NCBI GenBank assembly: GCA_937881505.1
Contig: CALGEM010000163.1
Coordinates: forward strand, 1-21,616
Direction of reading: 5' to 3'
DNA length: 21,616 nt
Source of the DNA: an uncultured euryarchaeote
GTDB taxonomy: Archaea > Thermoplasmatota > Poseidoniia > Poseidoniales > Poseidoniaceae
The stretch's first letter is position 1; each line of letters opens with the position of its first letter. Shown here piece by piece: positions 7,982-15,982 of the stretch. The notes beneath the pieces are model-generated. The model searched no databases. It was not told the DNA's origin and was given only the letters and a program-made list of their open reading frames with translations. Position numbers and translations under genes: made by a program.

Positions 7982-10900
7982 ATGACCCACCGACGAAGCC
8001 TCCCGTCGCTGTTCATGATGGCGTTGTTGGTCGCTGCGGTTCTTCCCCTTCATGTTCAGGCAGACACTGCGCCTTCGATCCGAATCAACACGCACTGGGT
8101 TGGTCAAGGCACGACCGATACTGCTCACGCCTACATGCTCACCTTTTCTGACAACGGTTCCTACGGTTTTGAGGTTGACATGCACCACACCCACAACGGC
8201 ACTCTGCTGGCGACCAGCCACAGCATCACCTGGGGCAGCGAGGAAGGTTTCCGCACGGCCTTGCTCGAATTCAACACCTCCCTCTCCTGGGGCGATGAAA
8301 TTGAACTTGGCATCACCATCACCGACCACAACGATGTCAGCGACCTTGACCACGAGACGGTTCGAAGTTTCGTGGTCGGCCGCTGGAACCAACCCATGGA
8401 CGACCACGAAGTTCTTCTCTCAACGACGTGGGAGCTTGACCAGTCCTACGCAACCGAGGCTGGCGACCAGAATTTCAGCCTGAGTTTCACCGGCCAAGGT
8501 TGGCAGGAGCGAGTCGGCGACACCCTCTCGTCTTGGGAACTCGGAAACGGGACCTTCGCTACCGTCGAGAGCACAGAGGATGGGGTCACAGAACTGGATT
8601 TGGTGTTGACGCAGTTGTGGAAAAACGAAACCATCGTTGCTGGTGTGTTGACCAGTCAGGTCTTCGATGCGCAAGGCTTTGGTGATTTGAGAACCGAATT
8701 GATTGACGGCGAGACCACCACCGTGGTCAATGCTGATGTTTCGTACGCTCTTCTCAACCGTTCCATTATCGACGGTGTGGTTGGCGAACGTCTGTCGCTG
8801 GAGGCCACGGGTTCACTCAATGTCTCTGAGGACGACGGTGAGAACAATTCCCTTGACATCGATGGTGAGCTGGCCGTGTTTTTCTTTGAATACGTGGATG
8901 AGGACGGTGAACGCGTGCTTCAGCACACACAATTCGAAGCCATGGCCGACTTCGTACTCATTGAGGAAGGCACTCGGCTCGATGTCTCTTTGGACGGTTT
9001 TTCGTCGGTAGAACGATGGGAAAACGGTGTTCGAACGCAGCACTTGGAGGAACTTTACGGCGATGGAACCTTTGGTTTTGCTGACCAGGACGAAAACGCC
9101 TCACTGCAAGTGAACGGTACCATTCTTGATTTGCATACAAAGTTGGAAAACGGCACGACCCTCATCGATGACCTGCACGTCGACGGTACCCTGACGGGCG
9201 ATGTTCAAGGCACCTTTGGTGTGCTGCGAAGCATTGAGACAACGGGCATGCAAGCCAATTCCACTGGCCAGGAGTTCCTGGTGAACGTCATCTTCCAAGA
9301 ATCGTGGTTCAACATCACGGGTGTGAACGGCGGCAATTTCTTCGACGGGGCGGGGGTTGGTGCAACCCACAACCAAACGTGGGACTACCAAACGGTTCAA
9401 TCCGATTGGGATAACCGTACCGTGCGTTTGGTTTGGCGGGAAACAGGGCCCGATGCTTCCGAGGGCGAGGAGTTCCCTGAACGCAGCCCCATCCAGCAAA
9501 ACGCCACCGCTCCGGTGGCCGAAGAAAGCCTCGGCGACCTGACCGTGGGCCGAGAAACTGGATGGATGCCCATACCTCTAACCACCAACGACCGCTTGCG
9601 TTTGAACGGGCAAGATGGGCTCACGTTGACGGTTGATGTCGGTGAGACTCGCACGGATGTCCGAGACGGCCACAACCTCAGTGTCATCGATTGGACGGGC
9701 GTTTACGAGGGAAGCGGGGAGGCAGGAACGGCCTCTGGTGCTGTTGTCGTGGGAGGGCCGCTCAAAGGCCTGCTGTCTTCGGTTGAACGCTCACTGAGCC
9801 TTCCTTTTGGCGATGACAACGAGACGGTGATGCTGCAGGAAACCCAACTTCTTGAACGGGTCCTCTCTCCTGAAATCGTTAGTGCAGACGATAACAACCC
9901 CCCGATGATTTCCGAGATTGGATGGCGTGAAGGGCTCGCTATTGGCGAAGGTGGTGGGGTTGCCCACCTCCAAGCCACGGTTGCGGATACGGAGTGGAAC
10001 GTTTTGAACGTGGAGGCCGATCTCGGCGTCTTTGGTCTTGGTACGGTTGAACTGAACGACCGTGGCCTCGACGGCGACCTCGCTGTGGGCGACGATATCT
10101 ACACGGCGTCGGTCATCATTCCCGGTCTTGAAATCGGTTCGTTTGCGGTCAATGTGTCGGCGACCGATAGCTTTGGCGCCACGGCCAGCGGCGAGGACCT
10201 GCTCGAAGTGTCGAATCAACCTCCCCGCTTGCTGGCGGTCGAAATTGCTCCCACCTCCCTTGAGCGAGGTCAATCCATCGTGGTGAATGTTGAGGCTTAC
10301 GACGGCCACGGCGTTCGCTCCGTCCACATTGACCTACGTGGCTACGGTGGCGAAGTGGTCAACCTGACTTCAGAAAGCGGTAGCACACTCTGGGCGGCTA
10401 TGATTGAAATGCCGCCCGGAATGACTCCGGGGCACCAATCCCTCTTGGTCGTGGCCGAAGACGAGCAAGGAGCCGTCGTACAGCAACGCGTTTACACCCC
10501 GGCACCCAACGGTGTTGGCGATGCTGTGTTCGGTCCGCACCATGTTGACCAGAGCGTAACCATGCCGATTGAGGTCCACATTCTCAACGACCGGCCTGTG
10601 TTGGTGACTTCAGCAAGTTCTGTGGAGAAGGACCCGGATGCCACGGTTGTCTACACCGTGGAAGTGAGCGATCCCGATGGTGTTGAGCGGGTTCAAATCA
10701 ACCTCGGTGTCTTCACGCCGATTGGAGGTCAAACATGGGCGATGATGCACGATGATGGTGTTAACGGTGGTGATGAAGTCGCTGGTGATGGCGTTTACAG
10801 CGTGGTCCTGTCCGTTCGAGAAGGCACGCCCTTGGGCACCCACGAAGTATCACTCCGAGCGTTTGATACCTACGGCGAATTGAACATGGCCTCAGATGTC

Positions 10901-11065
10901 ATCACGCTCAAGGAAGCCGATGATTCCACCAACGGAACCGACGGATTGAGTGCGGCTGTACTCGGTGGTCTCGGGCTGTTGGTGTTGATCGGCGCAGTGG
11001 TTGTTTTGACCTTGCTCGCCCGCCGCGGTGGTGAGGGTGGAGGCGACCGATTTGGGATGCAGTGA
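7982..11065 (+). CDS. Large secreted membrane-anchored protein with Ig-like repeats
   Basis: A 1027-residue surface protein of unknown function. Residues 1-27 form a signal peptide ending in VQA; the C-terminus carries one membrane helix (about 990-1011) and a short RR/Gly-rich tail. The first 600 residues are beta-rich, acidic and full of N-x-S/T sites. From about residue 640 there are three Ig-like modules; the first and last contain similar loops of the form D-x-G-x-x-G-D-x-x-x-G-D, of the type that can bind calcium, followed by a YT or YS strand. In-frame starts also exist at 7931 (TTG) and 7940 (ATG, next to GAGGCGA); I chose 7982 because it gives a compact signal peptide. The gene follows the DHS-like gene closely but shares no obvious function with it. 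Confidence 0.88.
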   Translation: MTHRRSLPSLFMMALLVAAVLPLHVQADTAPSIRINTHWVGQGTTDTAHAYMLTFSDNGSYGFEVDMHHTHNGTLLATSHSITWGSEEGFRTALLEFNTSLSWGDEIELGITITDHNDVSDLDHETVRSFVVGRWNQPMDDHEVLLSTTWELDQSYATEAGDQNFSLSFTGQGWQERVGDTLSSWELGNGTFATVESTEDGVTELDLVLTQLWKNETIVAGVLTSQVFDAQGFGDLRTELIDGETTTVVNADVSYALLNRSIIDGVVGERLSLEATGSLNVSEDDGENNSLDIDGELAVFFFEYVDEDGERVLQHTQFEAMADFVLIEEGTRLDVSLDGFSSVERWENGVRTQHLEELYGDGTFGFADQDENASLQVNGTILDLHTKLENGTTLIDDLHVDGTLTGDVQGTFGVLRSIETTGMQANSTGQEFLVNVIFQESWFNITGVNGGNFFDGAGVGATHNQTWDYQTVQSDWDNRTVRLVWRETGPDASEGEEFPERSPIQQNATAPVAEESLGDLTVGRETGWMPIPLTTNDRLRLNGQDGLTLTVDVGETRTDVRDGHNLSVIDWTGVYEGSGEAGTASGAVVVGGPLKGLLSSVERSLSLPFGDDNETVMLQETQLLERVLSPEIVSADDNNPPMISEIGWREGLAIGEGGGVAHLQATVADTEWNVLNVEADLGVFGLGTVELNDRGLDGDLAVGDDIYTASVIIPGLEIGSFAVNVSATDSFGATASGEDLLEVSNQPPRLLAVEIAPTSLERGQSIVVNVEAYDGHGVRSVHIDLRGYGGEVVNLTSESGSTLWAAMIEMPPGMTPGHQSLLVVAEDEQGAVVQQRVYTPAPNGVGDAVFGPHHVDQSVTMPIEVHILNDRPVLVTSASSVEKDPDATVVYTVEVSDPDGVERVQINLGVFTPIGGQTWAMMHDDGVNGGDEVAGDGVYSVVLSVREGTPLGTHEVSLRAFDTYGELNMASDVITLKEADDSTNGTDGLSAAVLGGLGLLVLIGAVVVLTLLARRGGEGGGDRFGMQ

Positions 11066-11115
11066 CGTTCGTGTTCTGGCGCTGAATCAACGCCCGTGAA
11101 TCTCCGCCGACAACC

Positions 11116-11123
11116 GTTTAAAC
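11116..11123 (+). promoter_or_regulatory. TATA box for tRNA-Gly
   Basis: GTTTAAAC lies 25-32 bases before the first base of the tRNA, the expected archaeal spacing. It sits in the 82-base gap after the surface protein gene. Confidence 0.6.
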
Positions 11124-11147
11124 CCCTGCAAGATGGGAAGGGCGCAA

Positions 11148-11222
11148 GCGAGCGTAGTGTAGTGGTTATCACCGGGCGTTGCCAACGCCTGAACCCGGGT
11201 TCGAGTCCCGGCGCTCGCACCA
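11148..11222 (+). tRNA. tRNA-Gly (anticodon GCC), CCA encoded
   Basis: The acceptor stem GCGAGCG pairs perfectly with CGCTCGC (11212-11218), followed by discriminator A and an encoded CCA at 11220-11222. The D stem is GTG/CAC. The anticodon stem GGGCG/CGCCT encloses TTGCCAA, putting the anticodon GCC at 11181-11183. The variable loop is four bases and the T arm is CCGGG-TTCGAGT-CCCGG. No intron is present. A T-rich stretch (11233-11249) follows and may end transcription. Alba begins 71 bases downstream. Confidence 0.95.
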
Positions 11223-11293
11223 CTGCGAGCCATTTTCCCTCATTTTCCAGTCAATGTTTATGGGGTGGCCGAGTTCAAAGACATCCGGTAACC

Positions 11294-11614
11294 ATGGCCG
11301 ACCGTCGCATCATCTTCGTTGGAAAAAAACCTCTTCACGCCTATGTCCGAGCGGTGGTCAAAGCGATGGAAGACGGCGATAGAGAGCTGCAACTGGTGGC
11401 AAGAGGAGCCACCATTTCGCGTGCTGTGGACGTCGCAGAGGTGTGCCGTCGCCGAAACGGACACATCGCGCAGGGTCTGCCAGAGACGGTGAACATTCAG
11501 CACCTTTCGTGTGAATCTGAAGAAGTCGAGGGTGAAAACGGTCTGCGAACCGTCAGTGTCTTGCGCATTGATCTTGAAGGCGTTGGCGACGTACCAGTTT
11601 CTCAAGAGGAATGA
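11294..11614 (+). CDS. albA: DNA/RNA-binding protein Alba
   Basis: A 106-residue small basic chromatin or RNA-binding protein. The start GKKPLHAYV matches the Alba GKKPxxxYV loop that carries the acetylatable lysine in Sulfolobus, and the central ARGATISRAVDVAEVCRRR matches the family core ARGxAISxAVDxAE. Length is close to the usual 90-100 residues; the C-terminus has an acidic insert (SEEVEGENG) between the last two strands. The ATG at 11294 is preceded by GGTAA. A weak TATA-like TGTTTATG at 11254-11261 lies between the tRNA and this gene; read-through from the tRNA promoter is also possible. The 3' end overlaps the convergent ArsC-like gene by 13 bases. Confidence 0.94.
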   Translation: MADRRIIFVGKKPLHAYVRAVVKAMEDGDRELQLVARGATISRAVDVAEVCRRRNGHIAQGLPETVNIQHLSCESEEVEGENGLRTVSVLRIDLEGVGDVPVSQEE

Positions 11615-11973
11615 CCGACCAAGAGTTGCAGACGGCGTTCAATTTCAGCGGCCGTTTGCTCGTACACTTCGTATTCTTGGCCCACGGGGTCTTCAAGCGC
11701 CCAGTCTTCGTCGATTTTGATGGCCGGGCAATGAACGCCACACCCCATGGAGATGACCATGTCAAAGGCGCTCGGGTCAATACCGTCCAGACCTTTCGGG
11801 ACCATGCCATCAGTGGAAATGCCCTTGCCGTTGAGCAGTTTGACCGCATGCTTGGCCACTTCGGGCCCCGGATGGGTGCCTGCTGATGCAGCCTCAAAAC
11901 CCATCGATTTTGCTAAGCCTTCAGCCATTTGAGAGCGGCAGGTGTTCCCGACACAGACAAAGAGGAGTTTCAT
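11602..11973 (-). CDS. arsC: ArsC-type arsenate reductase / low-molecular-weight phosphatase
   Basis: A 123-residue cytosolic protein with the low-molecular-weight tyrosine phosphatase fold. The P-loop CVGNTCRS (C7, R13, S14) gives the CX5R nucleophile, and EDP at 94-96 holds the catalytic aspartate D95. Extra cysteines C78 and C82 in MGCGVHCP fit the relay cysteines of thioredoxin-coupled arsenate reductases (three residues apart, as in several ArsC proteins), which favours arsenate reduction over protein dephosphorylation. No ArsR or arsenite exporter gene is next to it. The reading frame overlaps the end of albA by 13 bases in convergent orientation. A GGTAGGA stretch precedes the ATG at 11973. 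Confidence 0.85.
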   Translation of the reverse strand: MKLLFVCVGNTCRSQMAEGLAKSMGFEAASAGTHPGPEVAKHAVKLLNGKGISTDGMVPKGLDGIDPSAFDMVISMGCGVHCPAIKIDEDWALEDPVGQEYEVYEQTAAEIERRLQLLVGHSS

Positions 11974-12058
11974 GTCCTACCCCAACGCCTCACCCGCTTT
12001 CAAATCTCTCTCCATAGGTTGTTGATGGCTTGACATAGGGGTAGGGCGTAGGGTCCTC

Positions 12059-12406
12059 ATGAGGCGTACACTGGTGCTGAACCTCGCAGTGTTCTGCCTT
12101 CTCTTTGGCCTCCACATCGTGTTTGCTGCACGAGGCATGGACCTCTTGTTTTCCTTGGTCGCTGTATTCATCAGCCTTCAAGTGCTCCTGTTTGGCCCCC
12201 TAACCGTCGTGCTTGAAGGGGCGAGGCTTCGCACCCATCGTCGGCAAACCAACCGAATGAGTTCTCTTGTGGCTCTCCCGCTCTCCTTTGGCTTGGCATG
12301 GGCTTACGGCGACATGGCGTGGTCGCTGCCGGCGGTCGTGGTGGTTGTGGGACTCACCGTTCTTTTTCACGGCATGCTTGACCGCCAACTCTCGGTTCGC
12401 GCATAA
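12059..12406 (+). CDS. Small integral membrane protein, unknown function
   Basis: A 115-residue protein with four predicted membrane helices at about 5-23, 28-50, 68-83 and 87-105, and a basic cytosolic loop (RLRTHRRQTNR) between helices 2 and 3. No family motif is recognised. It lies between the divergent ArsC-like gene (85 bases upstream) and the Mrp ATPase gene (57 bases downstream, same strand). The ATG at 12059 has only a weak ribosome-binding site (AGGGTC). Its hydrophobic pattern and position support a real gene, but no function can be given. Confidence 0.7.
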   Translation: MRRTLVLNLAVFCLLFGLHIVFAARGMDLLFSLVAVFISLQVLLFGPLTVVLEGARLRTHRRQTNRMSSLVALPLSFGLAWAYGDMAWSLPAVVVVVGLTVLFHGMLDRQLSVRA

Positions 12407-12463
12407 ATCCGAGCATCGGCGTTCCGTGGGTGGGTTGAAGTAGGCCAGTACGGTGGTTTGGGC

Positions 12464-13474
12464 ATGGCGGATTCCCCGGTCTCCATCAACACGCCCGGTG
12501 CCTCAAACGAAGCACCTGCTGGCCCATCACCCCAAGAGCAGAAGCAGATGGAACAAGCCTACGCTCAGATGAAGCGAAAGATGGCGATGGAGGAAATCGG
12601 TCGTAAAATCAAACACAAAATCATGGTCCTTTCTGGCAAAGGCGGCGTGGGGAAATCCACCGTGTCGACCGGATTGGCTCTTTCCTTGGCTCAACAAGGC
12701 CACACCGTGGGTATTCTCGACATCGATATCACCGGCCCAAATGTTCCCAAGATGATGGGATTGGACGGGCGTCGCCTACACGTTGAGAACAAGCGCATTC
12801 ATCCTGCTCAAGGCCACCTTGGTGTGAAAGTCATCAGCATGGCGTTCCTCTTGGAAGACGAAGACACGCCGGTCGTTTGGCGAGGTCCCATCAAACTCGG
12901 AGCCATCCAGCAGTTCATCGGCGATGTTGAATGGGGTGAATTGGACTACCTCATCATCGATTTCCCTCCGGGCACCTCCGATGAACCGTTGACCGTGGCC
13001 CAATCCCTTCCCGACATCGACGGCATGGTTATTGTCACTACGCCACAGCAGGTTGCCCTGCTTGACAGTCGGAAATCGATCACCTTTTCTGAATCCCTCA
13101 AGGTGCCCGTGCTCGGCATCGTTGAGAACATGAGCGGTTTCACGGTGAACGGCACGACATCGCCAGGAACCGAGGTCAGCATCGCTGCTCCCGGTGGTAA
13201 AACGCTTGCCGCCACGGCCGATGATGAAGGCAAGTTTTCCGTGACGCTGGATATTTTCAAAGAAGGTGGAGGCAAGGACACGGCCGAGGAATTCGGTGTT
13301 CCCTTCCTCGGAGCGCTTCCCTTTGACCCCGGTTTCGTGCGAGGTGGTGACGACGGTGTTCATCGCATTGTTTCTGAGCCTGAAGGCCCCTCCGCCATTG
13401 CATTTGCCAACGTCGTGGCGGCCATCCAAGACCAGCTTTCTGACGGGGCTGATGGCGGGCTTGAAATCATCTGA
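12464..13474 (+). CDS. Mrp/NBP35-family P-loop ATPase without cysteines
   Basis: A 336-residue ATPase of the family that carries iron-sulfur clusters to target proteins. The deviant Walker A GKGGVGKST (about 58-66) and the strands DIDITGPNVPKMMG, DFPPGTSDEPLT and TTPQQVAL are all intact, so nucleotide binding and dimerisation look normal. The odd part is after ENMSGF (ending near residue 226): Mrp proteins normally have a CxxC cluster-binding pair within a few residues, followed by a DIF-GGGE segment. Here about 37 residues of Ig-like sequence (13142-13252) come first, then DIFKEGGG. The protein contains no cysteine at all. The N-terminus lacks a DUF59 domain and the four-Cys motif of NBP35. 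The ATG at 12464 follows GGTGGT; a TTG at 12458 is in frame. The DUF971 gene follows after 9 bases. Confidence 0.93.
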   Translation: MADSPVSINTPGASNEAPAGPSPQEQKQMEQAYAQMKRKMAMEEIGRKIKHKIMVLSGKGGVGKSTVSTGLALSLAQQGHTVGILDIDITGPNVPKMMGLDGRRLHVENKRIHPAQGHLGVKVISMAFLLEDEDTPVVWRGPIKLGAIQQFIGDVEWGELDYLIIDFPPGTSDEPLTVAQSLPDIDGMVIVTTPQQVALLDSRKSITFSESLKVPVLGIVENMSGFTVNGTTSPGTEVSIAAPGGKTLAATADDEGKFSVTLDIFKEGGGKDTAEEFGVPFLGALPFDPGFVRGGDDGVHRIVSEPEGPSAIAFANVVAAIQDQLSDGADGGLEII

Positions 13475-13483
13475 GGTGGCGCC

Positions 13484-13837
13484 ATGAGCGAAATTCTCCC
13501 GACCCTCAAGAAGTTGGAACGGCGCCCCCAAGACATGGTGCTCACCTACGACAACGGGTCGGAATTCACGATCTCCTATGACGACTTGCGGCATGCTTGC
13601 CCTTGTGCCAAATGTTCGCCAATGAGAAACGAAGACGAGACGAGCCGTACCCTTCGCCGTCAAATTGAGGCGCTGCCCGCCGAAAAACCGTCGGTTCGCA
13701 CGGTGGGAAAATATGCCCTCGCCTTTGACTGGCAACAAGGCTGCTCCAGTGGCATTTACCGCTTTGAGCGAATTTACGACCTCGCAAACAGGCGCGATCC
13801 GGACCGAGGCAAGCCCTATGTCCACGGCGCCTGGTAG
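13484..13837 (+). CDS. DUF971 (GBBH-like N-terminal) metal-binding domain protein
   Basis: A 117-residue single-domain protein. The family features are LRHACPCAKC (residues 35-44) and VGKYALAFDWQQGCSSGIYRF (starting at 74). Cysteines C39, C41 and C44 have the CxCxxC spacing of the zinc site in the N-terminal domain of gamma-butyrobetaine hydroxylase; C87 could be a fourth ligand. Translation start is well supported: GAGGTG overlaps the end of the Mrp gene, 9 bases away, so the two are coupled. In plant and algal HCF101, an Mrp ATPase is fused to a C-terminal DUF971 domain, which suggests these two proteins work together in iron-sulfur cluster handling. The precise role of the domain is not known to me. 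Confidence 0.9.
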   Translation: MSEILPTLKKLERRPQDMVLTYDNGSEFTISYDDLRHACPCAKCSPMRNEDETSRTLRRQIEALPAEKPSVRTVGKYALAFDWQQGCSSGIYRFERIYDLANRRDPDRGKPYVHGAW

Positions 13838-13915
13838 AACACGCCTGACCGGGGCCTTCGTTGACGACGCTTTCATGAAGGAATGCATTGACCCACAACT
13901 TGGAGTGAGCCCCCT

Positions 13916-15982
13916 GTGCAGAGCGTCTATCTGACTTGGATGATCAGCGCCTTGGCTCTTGGCGTCATTCTGCTTCCAGTGTTCAAACCACCTTGGGCAA
14001 AGTTGTCGCTTCCACCTTTTGTTGACTTCTTTCGCAGGTATTGGGTGCACATCCTCATCGTCTTCGCCATCTACAACGCCAAAGATACGCTCGACCAAAT
14101 CGACCGGCTCTTGATGGCGAGCACCGGCCTTGACATGACGCCGTACATCTGGGCCATTGAGGGCAATTTGGTGCTCTGGGTGCAACAAACCTTCGAGGCG
14201 GCGTGGTTGACCACGGCGTTGACGCATTTCTATGTCGCCGGCTTCATGTTCATCTGCTATGTCTCTGTGTTCTACTTTGCTTATTTTGATGACCGCTGGC
14301 TTGCCGACCGGGTGACGCTTTCCATCGCTTGGGTCTACATTCTGGCCGTGCCGTTTTACCTCTTTTTCAACGTCAGGGTCACCGGCGACACCATCCCGGA
14401 AATGGAGACTCTCGCTTACACGTTAACGCCTGAAATTGCTGATTGGTTCCGGCGCATTGACCCGTTCACCAACGGCATGCCTTCGCTCCACATCGGCATC
14501 CCGTTTGCTGTTTGGCTCTGCTTGACACGGTTTGATGACGATCGTCGCTGGAACCGGTATCGCTACACGGTCTTTGCTTACACGCTGTTGACGGCTTTCA
14601 CCATCATCTACCTCGGCATCCATTGGTTCGTTGACATCATTGGCGGGATGCTGATTGCGGGTGCAGCCGTCTCGATGGCCGACCGGACCTCCAATGGTTG
14701 GTGGAAATTCTTCGACGAGCGAACGATGAACGCTCGTATTGTCACGGTGCTGACCCGACCTTGGCAGGCCTGGGCGTGGATTCGCTCCAGAGCCGGCCGG
14801 GCGTTTGAGCAATATCGACAACCGACCAGCAGAGAAACGGGCCACATCGCCGTCGTCATCCTCGTGGTGGTTGCAGCGGTTATCACGTGGGATTTGACCC
14901 ATCGGTCGCTCCCAGCAGGTGGTGTTGAGGCGCCTCAATCCGCAGCTGTTTCCGACGAATGGTTGGCCACCCTTGACAACCAAACCGAGGGTGTTTCCTT
15001 GCTGCTCGAAAATTTGTCTGCAGCGGATTCCCAAGCGGTGAGGGTGAACGTTCCGGGTCTTAGCCTCGCCTCCACGCATGCGCTGCAAAACGACCTGCTC
15101 GTGGTGGCGAACGGCTCTGCGCTGTTGATGTACGATGTTCATCAACCTGAACAGGCCATCAGCACCTTGGATTTTGAGCAACCAGAGCACCTCTTGCTGT
15201 GCGAACGAGCCACCAGCTTGGTTCTCGTTTACACCGTTGACGGGGTGTTGGAAATCACCGATCTTGAGGGCGTGCCAGTCCTTCAGTCCGAAGAGACTCA
15301 TCGTGATATTGAACGCATCACCTGTGCGGGTTCTGAAATCGCGTTTGTCACCAACGAGCGGCCGATGGAAGTAACCGTTTTGCAATTGGGGGTTCGTGGA
15401 GAGGTGGGGTACACCATCAACGCCACCGCTCCTGCCGAGGAGGATGAAATCTTGACGGGCTGGGGCACGCCGGTTGACATGGCCAACGCCACCATTCAGA
15501 GCATGGCCTTCGACAGAGAATACCTCGCTGTGACCGTGAACGTTTCCGCCACTGACCGGTTGGTGCTCTACAACCGAAGCACGGCTGAACAATGGCTTGC
15601 CAGCAATCCGAAGTACCACGTTTCAGACATTTCCCTTGACCACGGCATTTTGGCATGGTCGGTTCGGGACCATCTGAACCCGCTGGCGCCGCAAGAAAAG
15701 TACCTGGACCGAGAGATTTACTTTACCGAACTTGCCACCAACACCACCTTTGTCTTGACTTCGGACACGAAGGACCAGTGGGGTCCTTTGGTTCTTGAGC
15801 ACCAACTTGTCTACTTTGAATTGGACGACGACACGAGGTCGATGCGAGTGCACACGTGGGAGCCTGAACTTCGATTGTACTCCAGCATCGTGTTGCAAGC
15901 CGGCGTGCTGCTCGCCTTCGTGGTCGTCATGTGGAACATGTGGCAGCGACAAAGTGAGCGTCGCGTTGCCCGTCAACCGTGA
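13916..15982 (+). CDS. PAP2-family membrane phosphatase/transferase fused to extracellular domain
   Basis: A 688-residue membrane protein. Residues 1-260 contain about six membrane helices and PAP2 catalytic motifs of the inositol-phosphotransferase (Aur1-like) type: NGMPSLHIG with H192, and YLGIHWFVDIIGG with H236 and D240. This part should act on lipid phosphates or phospholipid head groups. A further helix at about 311-326 leads to residues 330-655, a beta-rich region with repeated strand pairs and N-x-S/T sites that looks like an irregular beta-propeller, followed by a last helix (about 658-677) and a basic tail. The start is a GTG, chosen because GGAGTGAG lies seven bases upstream and no ATG fits. 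It is separated from DUF971 by 78 bases and overlaps the convergent bud32 gene by 10 bases. Confidence 0.88.
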   Translation: MQSVYLTWMISALALGVILLPVFKPPWAKLSLPPFVDFFRRYWVHILIVFAIYNAKDTLDQIDRLLMASTGLDMTPYIWAIEGNLVLWVQQTFEAAWLTTALTHFYVAGFMFICYVSVFYFAYFDDRWLADRVTLSIAWVYILAVPFYLFFNVRVTGDTIPEMETLAYTLTPEIADWFRRIDPFTNGMPSLHIGIPFAVWLCLTRFDDDRRWNRYRYTVFAYTLLTAFTIIYLGIHWFVDIIGGMLIAGAAVSMADRTSNGWWKFFDERTMNARIVTVLTRPWQAWAWIRSRAGRAFEQYRQPTSRETGHIAVVILVVVAAVITWDLTHRSLPAGGVEAPQSAAVSDEWLATLDNQTEGVSLLLENLSAADSQAVRVNVPGLSLASTHALQNDLLVVANGSALLMYDVHQPEQAISTLDFEQPEHLLLCERATSLVLVYTVDGVLEITDLEGVPVLQSEETHRDIERITCAGSEIAFVTNERPMEVTVLQLGVRGEVGYTINATAPAEEDEILTGWGTPVDMANATIQSMAFDREYLAVTVNVSATDRLVLYNRSTAEQWLASNPKYHVSDISLDHGILAWSVRDHLNPLAPQEKYLDREIYFTELATNTTFVLTSDTKDQWGPLVLEHQLVYFELDDDTRSMRVHTWEPELRLYSSIVLQAGVLLAFVVVMWNMWQRQSERRVARQP

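Noticed and set aside
11223..11293. Possible attachment site for an integrating element at the 3' end of tRNA-Gly.
   Set aside because: No repeat of the tRNA 3' end was noticed downstream, and the next gene is the housekeeping Alba gene, not an integrase.
12776..14227. A 483-codon minus-strand open frame opposite the Mrp and DUF971 genes.
   Set aside because: It crosses three well-supported plus-strand genes and has low-complexity, family-less sequence; it is an antisense shadow.
14423..15619. A 398-codon minus-strand open frame opposite the PAP2 fusion gene.
   Set aside because: The plus-strand frame has PAP2 motifs, membrane helices and a good ribosome-binding site; the antisense frame shows no domain.
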